This document shows, one piece after another, positions 26,165-34,825 of a DNA stretch of 64,000 nt (within the stretch, counting starts at the first letter, position 1; every line of letters starts with the position of its first letter). The position numbers were made by a program, and so were the translations under genes. The notes beneath the pieces are model-generated. The model ran no database searches and was not told the origin of the DNA. It was given only the letters and a program-made list of their open reading frames with translations. Origin of the DNA: an uncultured delta proteobacterium (GTDB lineage: Bacteria; Desulfobacterota; Desulfobulbia; Desulfobulbales; Desulfurivibrionaceae). The stretch lies in the NCBI GenBank assembly GCA_903869265.1, contig CAIPYE010000014.1, positions 394,951 to 458,950 on the forward strand. The letters run 5' to 3'.

Positions 26165-27042
26165 TTGTGCTTCCTCAATGGTTCTATTGGTTGACAGAAT
26201 CTGGGTTTGTTATCGTCTAAGACAACCCATTGCATGGGATTGTCCTGTTGGACGGTGGTTGTAATGGTCGGGGTGAACCCTCGGTCTGCGCAGGATTTTT
26301 TAAGAATCTCCGCCAGAACCGGCACGATGAGGTTTTCGGTTGGGTAATGGCCGGCGTCAATCACGCAAAAACCTGCATCCTCGGCCCAACGGGCCACGCT
26401 GTGTTTCACCTCGCCGGTAATATAGACTTGCGCGCCCATGCGCCAGGCTGTTTCGGCCAGGTCGGAGCCGCTACCTCCGCAGAGGGCCACGGTGTGGATG
26501 GTTTCCGGCAGGGTGCCCGCAATCTGTATTCCCGGAGCAGCAAGGGTGGCCAGCAGGCGGTTCAGAAAAAGCCCGGAAGACAGAGGGGCGGGCAGGGCGC
26601 CGATTTTGCCAAAGCCAGGGCCTTGTTCTTGCGCGGCAGACTCCTGGCCGGTGAGCGGCCTGGTGTCGCGCAAACCAAGTTTTTCCGCCAGGGCGTTGGA
26701 GACTCCGGCGGCCACAAGATCGAGGTTGCTGTGGCAGGCAATAAGGGTAAGATCGTGGCCCAGGGCAATTTTTAGCATGCGGCCCATGGAGGTGTTGCTG
26801 GGGATTGTTTTTAAGGGATGGAAGATCAGGGGGTGGTGGGTGAGGATGGTGTTCAGGTTCTGCGAGAGGGCTTCTTGGATAAGAGCCTCTGTTGGGTCGA
26901 GGGCGAGGAGAATCCCGTTGACCTGCTGGTCCGGATCCCCCACCATGAGCCCGACGTTGTCCCATGGTTCAGCCATGGCGAACGGGGCAATGGAGTTGAG
27001 AATCGAGAGAAGTGTGGTGGTGGAAAATGTTTTTTCCGGCAT
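26161..27042 (-). CDS. Nif3-like dinuclear metal centre protein
   Basis: A 293-aa member of the Nif3/YqfO/GTP cyclohydrolase 1 type 2-like family. Motifs: AMAEPWDNVGLMVGDP, NTILTHHPLIFHPL (metal-binding His pair), TLIACHSNLD and, near the end, FCVIDAGHYPTEN. These His/Asp/Glu residues bind two metal ions in hexameric homologues. Molecular function is not settled. It is translationally coupled to the zinc-ribbon gene downstream. Confidence 0.88.
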   Translation of the reverse strand: MPEKTFSTTTLLSILNSIAPFAMAEPWDNVGLMVGDPDQQVNGILLALDPTEALIQEALSQNLNTILTHHPLIFHPLKTIPSNTSMGRMLKIALGHDLTLIACHSNLDLVAAGVSNALAEKLGLRDTRPLTGQESAAQEQGPGFGKIGALPAPLSSGLFLNRLLATLAAPGIQIAGTLPETIHTVALCGGSGSDLAETAWRMGAQVYITGEVKHSVARWAEDAGFCVIDAGHYPTENLIVPVLAEILKKSCADRGFTPTITTTVQQDNPMQWVVLDDNKPRFCQPIEPLRKHN

Positions 27043-27210
27043 CCTTTGTTGGTGTCCGTGGCAGCCTAAAATAAAAAAAAGGCGCTAACCGTGTATGGTC
27101 GCACCTTGTATCTGGAAACATGCCTTGGTTTTTCCAAAACATGTTCCTGAATGAATTGATTTTCGTTGCGCGTACAATGCATTACCTGCTCAGTCGGTTC
27201 TGGCTTGGTG

Positions 27211-27287
27211 TGGTGGGCCTACCTGGATTCGAACCAGGGACCGACCGGTTATGAGCCGGTGGCTCTAGCCAGTTGAGCTATAGGCCC
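27211..27287 (-). tRNA. tRNA with CAT anticodon, probably tRNA-Ile2
   Basis: A 77-nt cloverleaf on the minus strand with encoded CCA. Acceptor GGGCCTA pairs with TAGGCCC; the D arm is GCTCAACTGGCTAGAGC; the anticodon arm is ACCGG-CTCATAA-CCGGT; the T arm is CCTGGTTCGAATCCAGG. The CAT anticodon could be elongator Met or lysidine-modified Ile2. The GGGCC-type acceptor resembles Ile2 tRNAs, so I prefer that. Confidence 0.93.
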
Positions 27288-27446
27288 ATATCTCTAACGA
27301 AGAAAGAATCACATAAAATAGCCGATACTTCAAGATTGTCAATACTATTTGTGGCTGGCGCGGGGCTGCTCCGGAGAGAATGCAAGAGGTGCGGCCCTGA
27401 TACGCCAGGGAAAATAAACCGTTGGCGTATCGGGAAACAGAGTTTA

Positions 27447-28106
27447 TCAGGCAAGCACGGCAGCCTTGAAGGTCTCGAAACCGACCCTGTCCATGAACCG
27501 GCCCATACGCTCACCCTTCTTGCCGTTTTCCTTGAAATAGGCGATGATCCGTGCACAGGTGGCCAGGGCCTCTTCGTTGGAAAGATTCTCGCAGAGGGTG
27601 ACGCCGATTCTGGCCCGGGAAGCGGCATTGCCCCCGACCAAAATGGTCCAGCCCTTGGCCTTGCCGACCAACCCCAGATCTTTCACCGAGGTTTCGGCGC
27701 ACTGGTTGGGGCAGCCGGAGACCCCCATCTTCAGCTTGCCGGGCAATTCGAGACCGTGGTAGCGCGAGTCAAGCTCAGTGCCCATGGTCAAGGCGTCCTG
27801 CTGGCCAAGGCGGCAGAGGGTGTTGCCGGGGCAGGCCTTGATGCTGCGGACGCAGAGACCAATGGCTGCTCCGGGATTCATGCCCAGATCCTGCCAGGCC
27901 TGGTCGATGTCCTCTTCTTTGAGGCCGACCATGGCGATGCGGGCCGCGCTGGTGATCTTGAGGGCGGCTGTTTTGTATTTTTCCGCAACATCGGCAATTT
28001 TTCGCAGTTGCGCCGGGGTGATGAGGCCGAGTGGGAGATGGGGGACAATGGCATAAGTTTCTTTGTCGCGTTGGAGCACTGCCCCTTTTTCGCCGTCGTT
28101 CAACAT
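27447..28106 (-). CDS. Small siroheme/[4Fe-4S] sulfite reductase-like protein (assimilatory type)
   Basis: A 219-aa single-domain nitrite/sulfite reductase repeat. The cluster and siroheme ligands are CPGNTLC (C-x5-C) and GVSGCPNQCAE (C-x3-C). This size and layout match the 218-aa low-spin assimilatory-type sulfite reductase known from Desulfovibrio vulgaris, rather than the two-subunit dissimilatory DsrAB. It may reduce sulfite to sulfide, or serve another siroheme redox role. AAGGAG lies 6 bp upstream of the ATG at 28106. It is preceded by a leader with an intrinsic terminator (28136-28169). The tRNA lies downstream. Confidence 0.82.
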   Translation of the reverse strand: MLNDGEKGAVLQRDKETYAIVPHLPLGLITPAQLRKIADVAEKYKTAALKITSAARIAMVGLKEEDIDQAWQDLGMNPGAAIGLCVRSIKACPGNTLCRLGQQDALTMGTELDSRYHGLELPGKLKMGVSGCPNQCAETSVKDLGLVGKAKGWTILVGGNAASRARIGVTLCENLSNEEALATCARIIAYFKENGKKGERMGRFMDRVGFETFKAAVLA

Positions 28107-28135
28107 GGGTTTCTCCTTGGGAAATATCTTGCATT

Positions 28136-28169
28136 AAAAAAAGAAAAGGACTCAACAGGTGAGCCCTTT
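28136..28169 (-). terminator. Intrinsic terminator in the leader of the sulfite reductase-like gene (candidate attenuator)
   Basis: On the minus strand AAAGGGCTC, a 7-nt loop and GAGTCCTTT form a 9-bp stem with one G-U pair, followed by TTCTTTTTTT. It ends 30 nt before the start codon of the sulfite reductase-like gene. The next gene upstream (rmuC) reads the other way, so it has nothing upstream to terminate, which points to attenuation. Upstream GCCC (28187-28193 region) can pair with GGGC of the terminator arm as an alternative fold. The rest of 28107-28417 holds no other clear signal; no known riboswitch class was recognised. Confidence 0.65.
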
Positions 28170-28417
28170 CGGTGTCTGTGTTACAGTATGGGCAGGACGA
28201 TATGGCTTGGTCTTTCGTTTGAAAAGGCCAAGACTGCCGTGGCTTGATTGCGTCGGCATGGTCATTTTTGTAAAAATAATAAGTTCCTTGAAAAAGTCAA
28301 TCTTCATAATGTTCGAGCAGGTGCTCTGTGTATTGAGTTGAGCGGTGGTAAGGTTGCGGTAAAAGCCAAGTTTCAGAAGATAGCGGCTCGGTTAAATTCT
28401 GTATGCTTTTGAGGGAT

Positions 28418-29809
28418 ATGCCGGTGGATACATCTTTTCTTTTTTTTCTCGCAGGGGCGGGGCTGGCCGGGGTGTGTTGCGGCGGCATCTCGGTTTGGCT
28501 GCTCATGCGGGGCCGTTTGGCTGGGCAACGCGCCTTGGCCGACGAGCGAGTGCAGTTGCGGGAGGCGCAGCTTGTTGATTTGGAAAGGCGGTTGGCTGTA
28601 GGGGAGGATGAGTGTGCCGGGCTGCGGCGGGATAACGGACTGTTGCAGGCCAGAGCTGCGGAGCTTGCGGCAAGGCTTGAGGCGGAACAGCGGCAACTCC
28701 AGGAAAAACAGGAGCTTTTGCAGGAAGCCAGGCTGGAGCTGGCCAACGCCTTCAAGGCCATTTCCGCCGATATTTTTCAAAGCAACAGCCAGCGTTTTCT
28801 GGAGCTTGCCCAGCAGACCCTGGCGAAGTTTCAGGAAAGGGGCATGGCCGACATGGAGACCAGAAAACGGTCCATCCAGGAGCTGCTCCTGCCCATGCAT
28901 GAATCATTAAAAAAGGTCGATGACCAGATTCGGCAGGTGGAAAAAGAGCGGGTCGAGGCGTACGCAGGGCTCACCGAGCAGGTCAAATCCCTGGCCACCA
29001 GTCAGGTTCGGCTCCACGGGGAAACGGCGAACCTGGTCAATGCCCTGCGGAAACCCTCGGTGCGTGGCCGGTGGGGAGAGATGCAGCTGCGGCGGGTGGT
29101 CGAGATGGCCGGGATGGTGGAGTATTGCGATTTTGTCGAGCAGGGGTCGGTGGACACCGAGGCTGGCAAGTTGAGGCCGGATCTGATTGTCCGTTTGCCC
29201 AACGGGAGGAATATCGTAGTCGATTCCAAGACTGCGCTGTCCGCCTATCTTGAGGCCATGGAGGCGGAGGATGACGCCACCCGTCAGGAGCGGCTCAAGG
29301 AGCACGCCCGTCAGGTGCGCACCCATCTGGGTCAGCTGGCCAGCAAGTCGTACTGGGAGCAGTTCGGGCCCTCGCCGGAATTTGTGGTTCTGTTTCTGCC
29401 CGGAGAGAATTTTTTCAGTGCGGCTCTCGAGCAGGACCCGCAATTGATCGAATACGGGGTGGCGCAAAAGGTGATTCTTGCCACGCCCACCACCCTGATC
29501 GCCCTGTTGCGGGCGGTTTCCTACGGCTGGCGGCAGGAAAAGATCGCCGAACACGCCCAGGTCATCGGCGAGCTCGGGCGGACGCTTTATGAGCGGCTGG
29601 GGGTGCTGGGCGATCATTTTCATGATATGCGCAAGGGGCTGGACCGGGCGGTGGAATCGTACAATAAGGCGGTGGGCTCCTTTGAGGGGCGGGTGCTGGT
29701 CACCGCCCGGAAGTTGCAGGACATGGACCCGGCTCTGGCCAAGGATATCGCGCCCATGGAGCCCCTGCACAAGATTGCCCGTCCTCCCCTGGCGCCGGAG
29801 AGCGACTAG
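28418..29809 (+). CDS. rmuC: DNA recombination protein RmuC homologue
   Basis: An approximately 463-aa protein. One N-terminal membrane helix ([20 protein letters not shown]) is followed by a long coiled coil (to about residue 200) and the RmuC nuclease-like core: [36 protein letters not shown] and [14 protein letters not shown], ending with [17 protein letters not shown]. The D...D/ExK-like residues lie in [12 protein letters not shown]. RmuC limits inversions between short repeats in E. coli. The start is uncertain: ATG at 28418 has GAGGG very close; GTG at 28424 has better spacing. Confidence 0.9.
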   Translation: MPVDTSFLFFLAGAGLAGVCCGGISVWLLMRGRLAGQRALADERVQLREAQLVDLERRLAVGEDECAGLRRDNGLLQARAAELAARLEAEQRQLQEKQELLQEARLELANAFKAISADIFQSNSQRFLELAQQTLAKFQERGMADMETRKRSIQELLLPMHESLKKVDDQIRQVEKERVEAYAGLTEQVKSLATSQVRLHGETANLVNALRKPSVRGRWGEMQLRRVVEMAGMVEYCDFVEQGSVDTEAGKLRPDLIVRLPNGRNIVVDSKTALSAYLEAMEAEDDATRQERLKEHARQVRTHLGQLASKSYWEQFGPSPEFVVLFLPGENFFSAALEQDPQLIEYGVAQKVILATPTTLIALLRAVSYGWRQEKIAEHAQVIGELGRTLYERLGVLGDHFHDMRKGLDRAVESYNKAVGSFEGRVLVTARKLQDMDPALAKDIAPMEPLHKIARPPLAPESD

Positions 29810-29862
29810 GTTCTTTTACCTATGCGGCCAATGGCTGCCGGGTTGTGGTTGCAAAGTTTTCC

Positions 29863-29891
29863 TTGCCGGAAGCAGGCCCCTTTCGTATAAT
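29863..29891 (+). promoter_or_regulatory. Sigma70-type promoter of the gap-pgk-tpi operon
   Basis: TTGCCG (29863-29868), a 17-bp spacer and a perfect TATAAT (29886-29891). This leaves a leader of nearly 200 nt before the gap start codon. The leader contains a small hairpin, AATCGC (30039-30044) with GCGATT (30053-30058), about 35 nt before the start. Nothing else was recognised in 29810-30092. Confidence 0.7.
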
Positions 29892-30092
29892 CGACGGATT
29901 GTATCGCAGGCAAGATTGTGCCTGTTCAATCAAAGCGATGTGCGCGTAAAAATTAGGGAAAAAGGTCACAGGTCCGTAACACAGGTAAGCGAGCCCGCGA
30001 GACTCCGAAATCAAAAAGAGCAAAGCAATAACCGTTGTAATCGCGGCTTGTTGCGATTTCAACAATCAAAGCGTAGAAGGAGATGTATCCCC

Positions 30093-31301
30093 ATGAAATT
30101 AGGCATTAACGGCCTGGGTCGGATCGGTAAGCTTTCACTCTGGCACCATGTTTCCCGCAAGCATTTTTCCGAGATTGTGGTCAATGTGGGTCGGCAGGTG
30201 GGCACGGGGCTTCAGGATATAGCAAGTTCCATCGACCGGGACAGCTCTTACGGGCGGCTCGGCATGTACCTCCATGGCTGCAAGGGTTCCCAGGTTATTG
30301 AAAATCTCAATGACGCAGACGGCACCATGACCATCAATGGGGTGCCGGTGAAGATTCTGCGCGAGGCCAGAAATCCTGCCGGGATCCAGTGGAAGGAAAA
30401 CGGGGTGCGGCTGGTTGTTGACACCACCGGCGCTTTTACCGATCCCACCGCAGACGCCGACAGTCCCAAGGGCGCCTTGCGGGGCCATGTCCAGGCCGGG
30501 GCCGAAAAGGTGCTCCTCTCCGCTCCTTTCAAAATCAAGAACAAGGGTTTGGAGATGCCCGCCGATGCCGTAACTACGGTGATGGGCATCAACGACGGCG
30601 ATTTCAATCCGTCCCAGCACACCTTGATTTCCGCAGCCTCTTGCACCACCACCTGTCTGTCCTTCATGATCAAGCCCCTGCTGGATCATTTTGGCGCGGA
30701 GAATTTTTTGAGCGCCTCCATGGTCACGGTCCATGCCGCCACAGGCAGTCAGCAGGTGCTTGACCGGTTGCCCAATGCCGGAGCCACTGATCTTAGGAAA
30801 AGCCGCAGCATCTTCAATAATATCATCCTGACCACCACCGGCGCGGCAAAGGCTCTGCCCCTGGTCATCCCGGAGATGAAAAGCATCGGCTTCATTGCCG
30901 AATCGGTGCGGATTCCCACCAATACCGGTTCTCTGATTATCCTGGTGCTCAACCTGCAGGATGAGAGTTTGGAAAACCCCATCAAACGGAAGCTGGTGAA
31001 CTCCATCTATCGGGATTACGGCAAGAACAACCGTTATCTGGAGTACAGCGACGAGCAGCACGTTTCCACGGATATCATTGGGATGCCTTTTGCCGCGGCG
31101 GTTATTGAGGGCTCGGAGACCCACACCCGCACGGGCAGCCTCAAGGTGAATCTCGCCAAGCTCGGCTGTAACGGTGGACCTGCCAAGTTGGAAGTGCCGG
31201 TGACCCAGGTGGTGGTGTATGGCTGGTACGACAACGAGCTGGGCAGCTATACCAATATGCTGGGCGACAGGACTGTTACCATTGCCGAGCAGATGATCTA
31301 G
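30093..31301 (+). CDS. gap: Glyceraldehyde-3-phosphate dehydrogenase (long form)
   Basis: A 402-aa NAD(P)-dependent GAPDH. GINGLGRIGKLSLW is the nucleotide-binding loop; the catalytic Cys is in SAASCTTTCLSF, where the usual ASCTTNC has Thr for Asn; the C-terminal GWYDNELGSYTNML is standard. It is about 65 residues longer than typical GapA, with insertions early (NVGRQVGTGLQDIASSIDRD region) and near the C-terminus (YGKNNRYLEYSDEQ area). The start at 30093 has AAGGAG upstream; the open frame continues further 5' but has no such site. It leads an operon with rimI, pgk, tpiA and secG. Confidence 0.93.
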   Translation: MKLGINGLGRIGKLSLWHHVSRKHFSEIVVNVGRQVGTGLQDIASSIDRDSSYGRLGMYLHGCKGSQVIENLNDADGTMTINGVPVKILREARNPAGIQWKENGVRLVVDTTGAFTDPTADADSPKGALRGHVQAGAEKVLLSAPFKIKNKGLEMPADAVTTVMGINDGDFNPSQHTLISAASCTTTCLSFMIKPLLDHFGAENFLSASMVTVHAATGSQQVLDRLPNAGATDLRKSRSIFNNIILTTTGAAKALPLVIPEMKSIGFIAESVRIPTNTGSLIILVLNLQDESLENPIKRKLVNSIYRDYGKNNRYLEYSDEQHVSTDIIGMPFAAAVIEGSETHTRTGSLKVNLAKLGCNGGPAKLEVPVTQVVVYGWYDNELGSYTNMLGDRTVTIAEQMI

Positions 31302-31317
31302 TCAAGGCAGGCTCAAG

Positions 31318-31809
31318 GTGAAAGGCGAAAGGTCCAAGGAGGAACGCGAGCCTCCCGCCTTTTTCGTTCGGCCCATGACCGTTGCCGATCTTGGGGCGGT
31401 GACGGCCATCGAGTCTGAAAATCCTTCGCCATGGACAGCCGGACAGCTGGCCAGCGAGCGTGACCAGGACACCGGCTGGCAGTTCGTTGCCGAGGTTGGC
31501 GCTTCGGGGCTGGTGTGCGGCTTTGTTTGTGGTCGGAGCTGCGGAGGGGAAGGGGAGCTGTTGAAAATCTCGGTGGCTCTTGAACACCGGCGGCAGGGGA
31601 TAGCGGCGCAGCTTGTGGAGTACACCCTTTGTTATCTGGGGGAACAAGGTGTGGACCGTTGTTTTCTGGAGCTGCGCGCTGCCAATCTTCCTGCCTTTGC
31701 CTTGTACGAACGATTCGGTTTTCGCCGAGTGGGGCTGAGAAAAAATTACTACGCCTCGCCGTTGGAAGATGCGATACTCATGGAAAAGAAAATTCTGGTC
31801 GGCGCATAA
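31318..31809 (+). CDS. rimI: GNAT acetyltransferase, RimI-like
   Basis: A 163-aa GCN5-related N-acetyltransferase. The acetyl-CoA loop is ALEHRRQGIAAQLV (R-x2-G-x-G/A pattern), followed by LELRAANLPAFALYERFGFRRVGLRKNYY, split here only by description, typical of RimI, which acetylates the N-terminus of ribosomal protein S18 in E. coli. A GTG start at 31318 keeps the N-terminal beta strand (FFVRPMTVADL); the ATG at 31375 would cut it off. It sits between gap and pgk, 16 bp and 24 bp from them. Confidence 0.8.
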   Translation: MKGERSKEEREPPAFFVRPMTVADLGAVTAIESENPSPWTAGQLASERDQDTGWQFVAEVGASGLVCGFVCGRSCGGEGELLKISVALEHRRQGIAAQLVEYTLCYLGEQGVDRCFLELRAANLPAFALYERFGFRRVGLRKNYYASPLEDAILMEKKILVGA

Positions 31810-31833
31810 TAAAGTTTGAGGGAGGGAAGCTCC

Positions 31834-33018
31834 ATGAAGAATATCCGGGATCTTGACATCAAGGGGAAGAAGCTGCTCATTCGCGTTGATTTCAACGTGC
31901 CCCTGGATGAGCAGCTGAACATTACCGATGATATCCGGATTCGCGGGGTGTTGCCCACCCTCAACTATGCCCTGGATGAAAATGCCAAGGTCATCATCAT
32001 GTCCCACCTGGGACGGCCAAAGGGAGAGCGAAAACCTCAGTTCAGTCTGGCCCCTGCGGCCAAGCGCCTTTCCCGGTTGCTGAACAAGGAGGTTGTTCTG
32101 GCTCCTGATTGCATCGGCGCGGAAACCAAGGCCATTGTCGAGGCCATGCAGCCCGGCAACGTGGTTCTCTTGGAAAATCTCCGCTTTCATGCGGAGGAAC
32201 AGCAGAATGACGATGGGTTTGCCAGCCAGCTCGCCAGCCTGTGCGATATCTATATCAACGACGCCTTTGCCGTGGCGCATCGGGCCCATGCCTCCGTGGT
32301 GGGGGTGACCCAATTCGTCGAGCAATGCGCGGCCGGATTTCTGCTGCAAAAGGAGATGGATTATTTTCACCGCTCGGTGAGCAACCCCATGCGGCCCCTG
32401 GTGGCTGTAGTGGGCGGGGCCAAGGTGTCGAGCAAGCTCGGCGCCCTGGACAACCTCATGGACCGGGTGGACAAGATGGTCATCGGCGGGGCCATGGCCA
32501 ATACCTTTCTGAAAAGCATCGGCCATGACATGGGCAAGTCCAAGGTCGAGGATGAATTGCTCGATACGGCGCGGGAGTTGCTCAACAAGGCCAAACGCCT
32601 TGGGGTCAAGCTCTATCTGCCGGTGGACTGCATCGTTGCGGACAGGTTCGAGGCCCGGGCCGAATCCAAGCGGGTAACGGTGCAGGAGGTGCCGCCCGAC
32701 TGGATGGTGCTCGACATCGGCCCGGCCACCACGGTTCTTTTTTCCGAGGCCATGGAGTCTGCCAAGACCATCATCTGGAATGGTCCCATGGGCGCTTTCG
32801 AGATGGACGCCTTTTCCCGAGGCACCATGGCCATGGTGCAGCATGTGGCCCGCTCCCATGCCCTGACTATTGTCGGCGGAGGCGACACCGATGTGGCGGT
32901 GCACAAGGCCGGGGAGTCGAGCAACATTTCCTACATCTCCACGGGTGGCGGCGCATTCCTCATGCTGATGGAAGGCAAGGAACTTCCCGGAGTTGCAGCC
33001 CTGGAAGCAAAGGAATAA
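31834..33018 (+). CDS. pgk: Phosphoglycerate kinase
   Basis: A 394-aa glycolytic kinase transferring phosphate between 1,3-bisphosphoglycerate and ADP. Seen: [14 protein letters not shown] at the start, [13 protein letters not shown] (substrate-binding), [29 protein letters not shown] and the nucleotide loop [20 protein letters not shown] precedes the ATG at 31834. It sits directly between rimI and tpiA in the glycolytic operon. Confidence 0.97.
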   Translation: MKNIRDLDIKGKKLLIRVDFNVPLDEQLNITDDIRIRGVLPTLNYALDENAKVIIMSHLGRPKGERKPQFSLAPAAKRLSRLLNKEVVLAPDCIGAETKAIVEAMQPGNVVLLENLRFHAEEQQNDDGFASQLASLCDIYINDAFAVAHRAHASVVGVTQFVEQCAAGFLLQKEMDYFHRSVSNPMRPLVAVVGGAKVSSKLGALDNLMDRVDKMVIGGAMANTFLKSIGHDMGKSKVEDELLDTARELLNKAKRLGVKLYLPVDCIVADRFEARAESKRVTVQEVPPDWMVLDIGPATTVLFSEAMESAKTIIWNGPMGAFEMDAFSRGTMAMVQHVARSHALTIVGGGDTDVAVHKAGESSNISYISTGGGAFLMLMEGKELPGVAALEAKE

Positions 33019-33028
33019 GGAGCAGTCC

Positions 33029-33787
33029 ATGCAGCGCATCCCTTTGATTGCCGGGAACTGGAAGATGCATACCTCGCTTGCCGAGGCCAGGGCCCTTGCC
33101 GGTGCCGTGGTCTCTGCCTGCAAGGGGCTGACTGACCGGGAGATTATGATCGCCCCGCCCTTTACCGCTTTGGCGACGGTGGCCGAGGTGGTGCGTGGTT
33201 CACAGGTCCGGCTGGCCGCTCAGAATGTCTGCTGGGAAGAGCAGGGCGCCTTTACCGGGGAGATAGCCCCTTCCATGTTGCGGGAACTGGGTTGCAGCAT
33301 GGCCATCATCGGTCATTCGGAGCGAAGGCAGATCTTCGGGGAAACCGATGCGCTCATCAACCAGCGGGTGGCCGGGGCCATGCGTTTTGGCATAACCCCG
33401 GTCCTCTGTTTTGGTGAAACCCTGTCCGAGCGTGAGGCAGGGCAGACCATGGCCGTGCTTGAGCGTCAGGTTCGGGCCGGGCTTTCCGGCATTAACGTGG
33501 TTGAACCGGCCAGCATGGTGCTTGCCTATGAGCCGGTCTGGGCCATCGGTACGGGCAAAACCGCCAGCGAGGAACAGGCCCAGGAAGCCCATGAATTCGT
33601 GCGGAATCTGCTGCTTACGATGTACGAGAAAAGTATTGCCCAGCAAATGAGAATACTGTATGGTGGCAGCGTTAATTCAGGGAATGTGGATGCCCTGTTG
33701 CACCAGCCCGATATAGACGGGGCCTTGGTTGGCGGGGCATCGCTCAAGGCCGATTCCTTTGAACGCATCATCCACTTTCGGCAATAA
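33029..33787 (+). CDS. tpiA: Triosephosphate isomerase
   Basis: A 252-aa TIM-barrel isomerase. Active-site residues are visible: Lys in AGNWKMH, His in IIGHSERR, Glu in VLAYEPVWAIGTG, and the phosphate loop LYGGSVN. The start at 33029 is preceded by AAGGAG and lies 10 bp after pgk. Length is normal. Fourth gene of the operon. Confidence 0.97.
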   Translation: MQRIPLIAGNWKMHTSLAEARALAGAVVSACKGLTDREIMIAPPFTALATVAEVVRGSQVRLAAQNVCWEEQGAFTGEIAPSMLRELGCSMAIIGHSERRQIFGETDALINQRVAGAMRFGITPVLCFGETLSEREAGQTMAVLERQVRAGLSGINVVEPASMVLAYEPVWAIGTGKTASEEQAQEAHEFVRNLLLTMYEKSIAQQMRILYGGSVNSGNVDALLHQPDIDGALVGGASLKADSFERIIHFRQ

Positions 33788-33803
33788 CGGTAACCAAGAG
33801 AGA

Positions 33804-34145
33804 ATGACCACTTTACTGACTGTTGTTCATGTATTTGTCTGCCTGTTCCTCATCGTGATCGTGCTGTTGCAGCACGGCAAGGGCGCCGACATGGGCGCGG
33901 CATTCGGCGGCTCCAGCCAGACCGTGTTCGGCACGGAAGGTCCTGTGCCCCTGTTGAACAAGATCACGACCTGGGCAGCGGTTGTTTTCATGTTGACCTC
34001 CATTTCCTTGGCCTATGTGTCAACCAGAGTCGGGGATGGTTCGGTCATGAAAGAGATCGCCCCGATTACCGAGCCACAAAGTACGGCGATCCCACTTCCC
34101 GCTGCGGACGGAGCCGTTCCCCAACCGCCGGTGCAGGGCAAGTAG
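33804..34145 (+). CDS. secG: Preprotein translocase subunit SecG
   Basis: A 113-aa protein with two membrane helices: TVVHVFVCLFLIVIVLLQ and TTWAAVVFMLTSISLAYV, separated by the conserved GKGADMGAAFGGSSQTVFG loop. SecG supports SecYEG-dependent protein export. The C-terminal tail is Pro-rich. The tpiA-secG-tRNA-Leu order is common in bacteria. The ATG at 33804 is preceded by AGAGAG. Confidence 0.95.
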   Translation: MTTLLTVVHVFVCLFLIVIVLLQHGKGADMGAAFGGSSQTVFGTEGPVPLLNKITTWAAVVFMLTSISLAYVSTRVGDGSVMKEIAPITEPQSTAIPLPAADGAVPQPPVQGK

Positions 34146-34180
34146 CAGTTTTTGTTGTCTGATCTGAGAAAATAAGGATT

Positions 34181-34265
34181 GCCGAAGTGGTGGAATTGGT
34201 AGACACGCAGGCTTGAGGTGTCTGTGGGGCAACCCATGCCGGTTCGAGTCCGGCCTTCGGTACCA
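34181..34265 (+). tRNA. tRNA-Leu (GAG)
   Basis: An 85-nt class II tRNA with encoded CCA. Acceptor GCCGAAG pairs with CTTCGGT; the D arm is TGGAATTGGTAGACA; the anticodon loop is CTTGAGG (anticodon GAG); a short variable arm (TGGGGCAACCCA) and the T arm GCCGGTTCGAGTCCGGC follow. It ends the glycolytic operon, and the accessory island begins just after its terminator. Confidence 0.95.
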
Positions 34266-34276
34266 TATTTATATAA

Positions 34277-34317
34277 GGCCCTGTAACCGGCAACGGTTAC
34301 GGGGCCTTTCTTTTTTT
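34277..34317 (+). terminator. Intrinsic terminator after tRNA-Leu
   Basis: GGCCCTGTAACCG, loop GCAA, CGGTTACGGGGCC, then TTTCTTTTTTT. A strong 13-bp stem with one mismatch or wobble and a clear U-run. Confidence 0.88.
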
Positions 34318-34405
34318 AGAATACTTTCCAGGCAAATCTGAACAAGGGCTTAAATCACTAAAGCAGGAACGTCCCCCGGCTCACCCTTAACACAGTATTT
34401 TTTTG

Positions 34406-34515
34406 ACATTTTTAATTTATTTTCTAATATATATAGAAAATAAATTAAAAATGTTTACACAATAAGTTGACAATATGTGCGACTATATATAAAAAATATA
34501 GTCATACTTTCGCAC
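34406..34515. promoter_or_regulatory. AT-rich palindromes and promoters at the island's left end
   Basis: Two inverted repeats lie in 34318-34575. The first has perfect 21-bp arms (34406-34426 and 34434-34454; arm begins ACATTTTTAATTTATTTTCT) around 7 nt. The second is nested: GTGCG/CGCAC outside, GACTATAT/ATATAGTC inside (34477-34515). Each coincides with a promoter-like pair: TTGACA (34403-34408), 16 bp, TAATAT (34425-34430); and TTGACA (34467-34472), 15 bp, TATAAA (34488-34493). This looks like an operator/promoter for the following operon, possibly for autoregulation of a methylase operon. Confidence 0.6.
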
Positions 34516-34575
34516 TTATTTTTGTGATTTTTTTAAAAAATTTCCACAAAAAAAATCGTAAAAACGGAGGGGCAC

Positions 34576-34803
34576 ATGTCTGAAAAACTAGAGAAATTTG
34601 AAAGGCTAGCTGAGAGAAGAGTAAACGAGGCCATGAAAAAGATTAGGCTGATCGGTAATTTGGCGAACAGAAACAATTATGAATATACCGAGAAGCACGC
34701 AAAAAAAATAATTGACGCATTGGAAGCTGAGCTCAGGACTTTGAAGTCCAGATTTAAGGATGAGGATGGCGAATGCGGAACGTTTACTTTCAGCAGCAAA
34801 TAG
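34576..34803 (+). CDS. Small helical protein at the head of the restriction island
   Basis: A 75-aa, highly charged, probably all-helical protein (EKFERLAERRVNEAMKKIRL; HAKKIIDALEAELRTLKSRF looks like a coiled coil). GGAGGGGCAC precedes the ATG. Proteins like this occur directly upstream of cytosine methyltransferases in restriction-type loci, but I cannot give a family name. It could be a regulator of the operon or a structural accessory. It appears intact, unlike the next gene. Confidence 0.6.
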   Translation: MSEKLEKFERLAERRVNEAMKKIRLIGNLANRNNYEYTEKHAKKIIDALEAELRTLKSRFKDEDGECGTFTFSSK

Positions 34804-34825
34804 GAGAAGCCTTGCGCTTTTTTGT

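Noticed and set aside
28170..28300. Cyclic-di-GMP-I or other known riboswitch in the leader of the sulfite reductase-like gene
   Set aside because: Only a short GACGCAA-like string matches; the required upstream GCAAACC and GAAA elements are absent. No known class fits.
31276..33123. A long open frame on the minus strand opposite rimI, pgk and the tpiA start
   Set aside because: It is the antisense shadow of three well-identified genes, has no recognisable domain and reads as low-complexity His/Gly/Arg-rich sequence.
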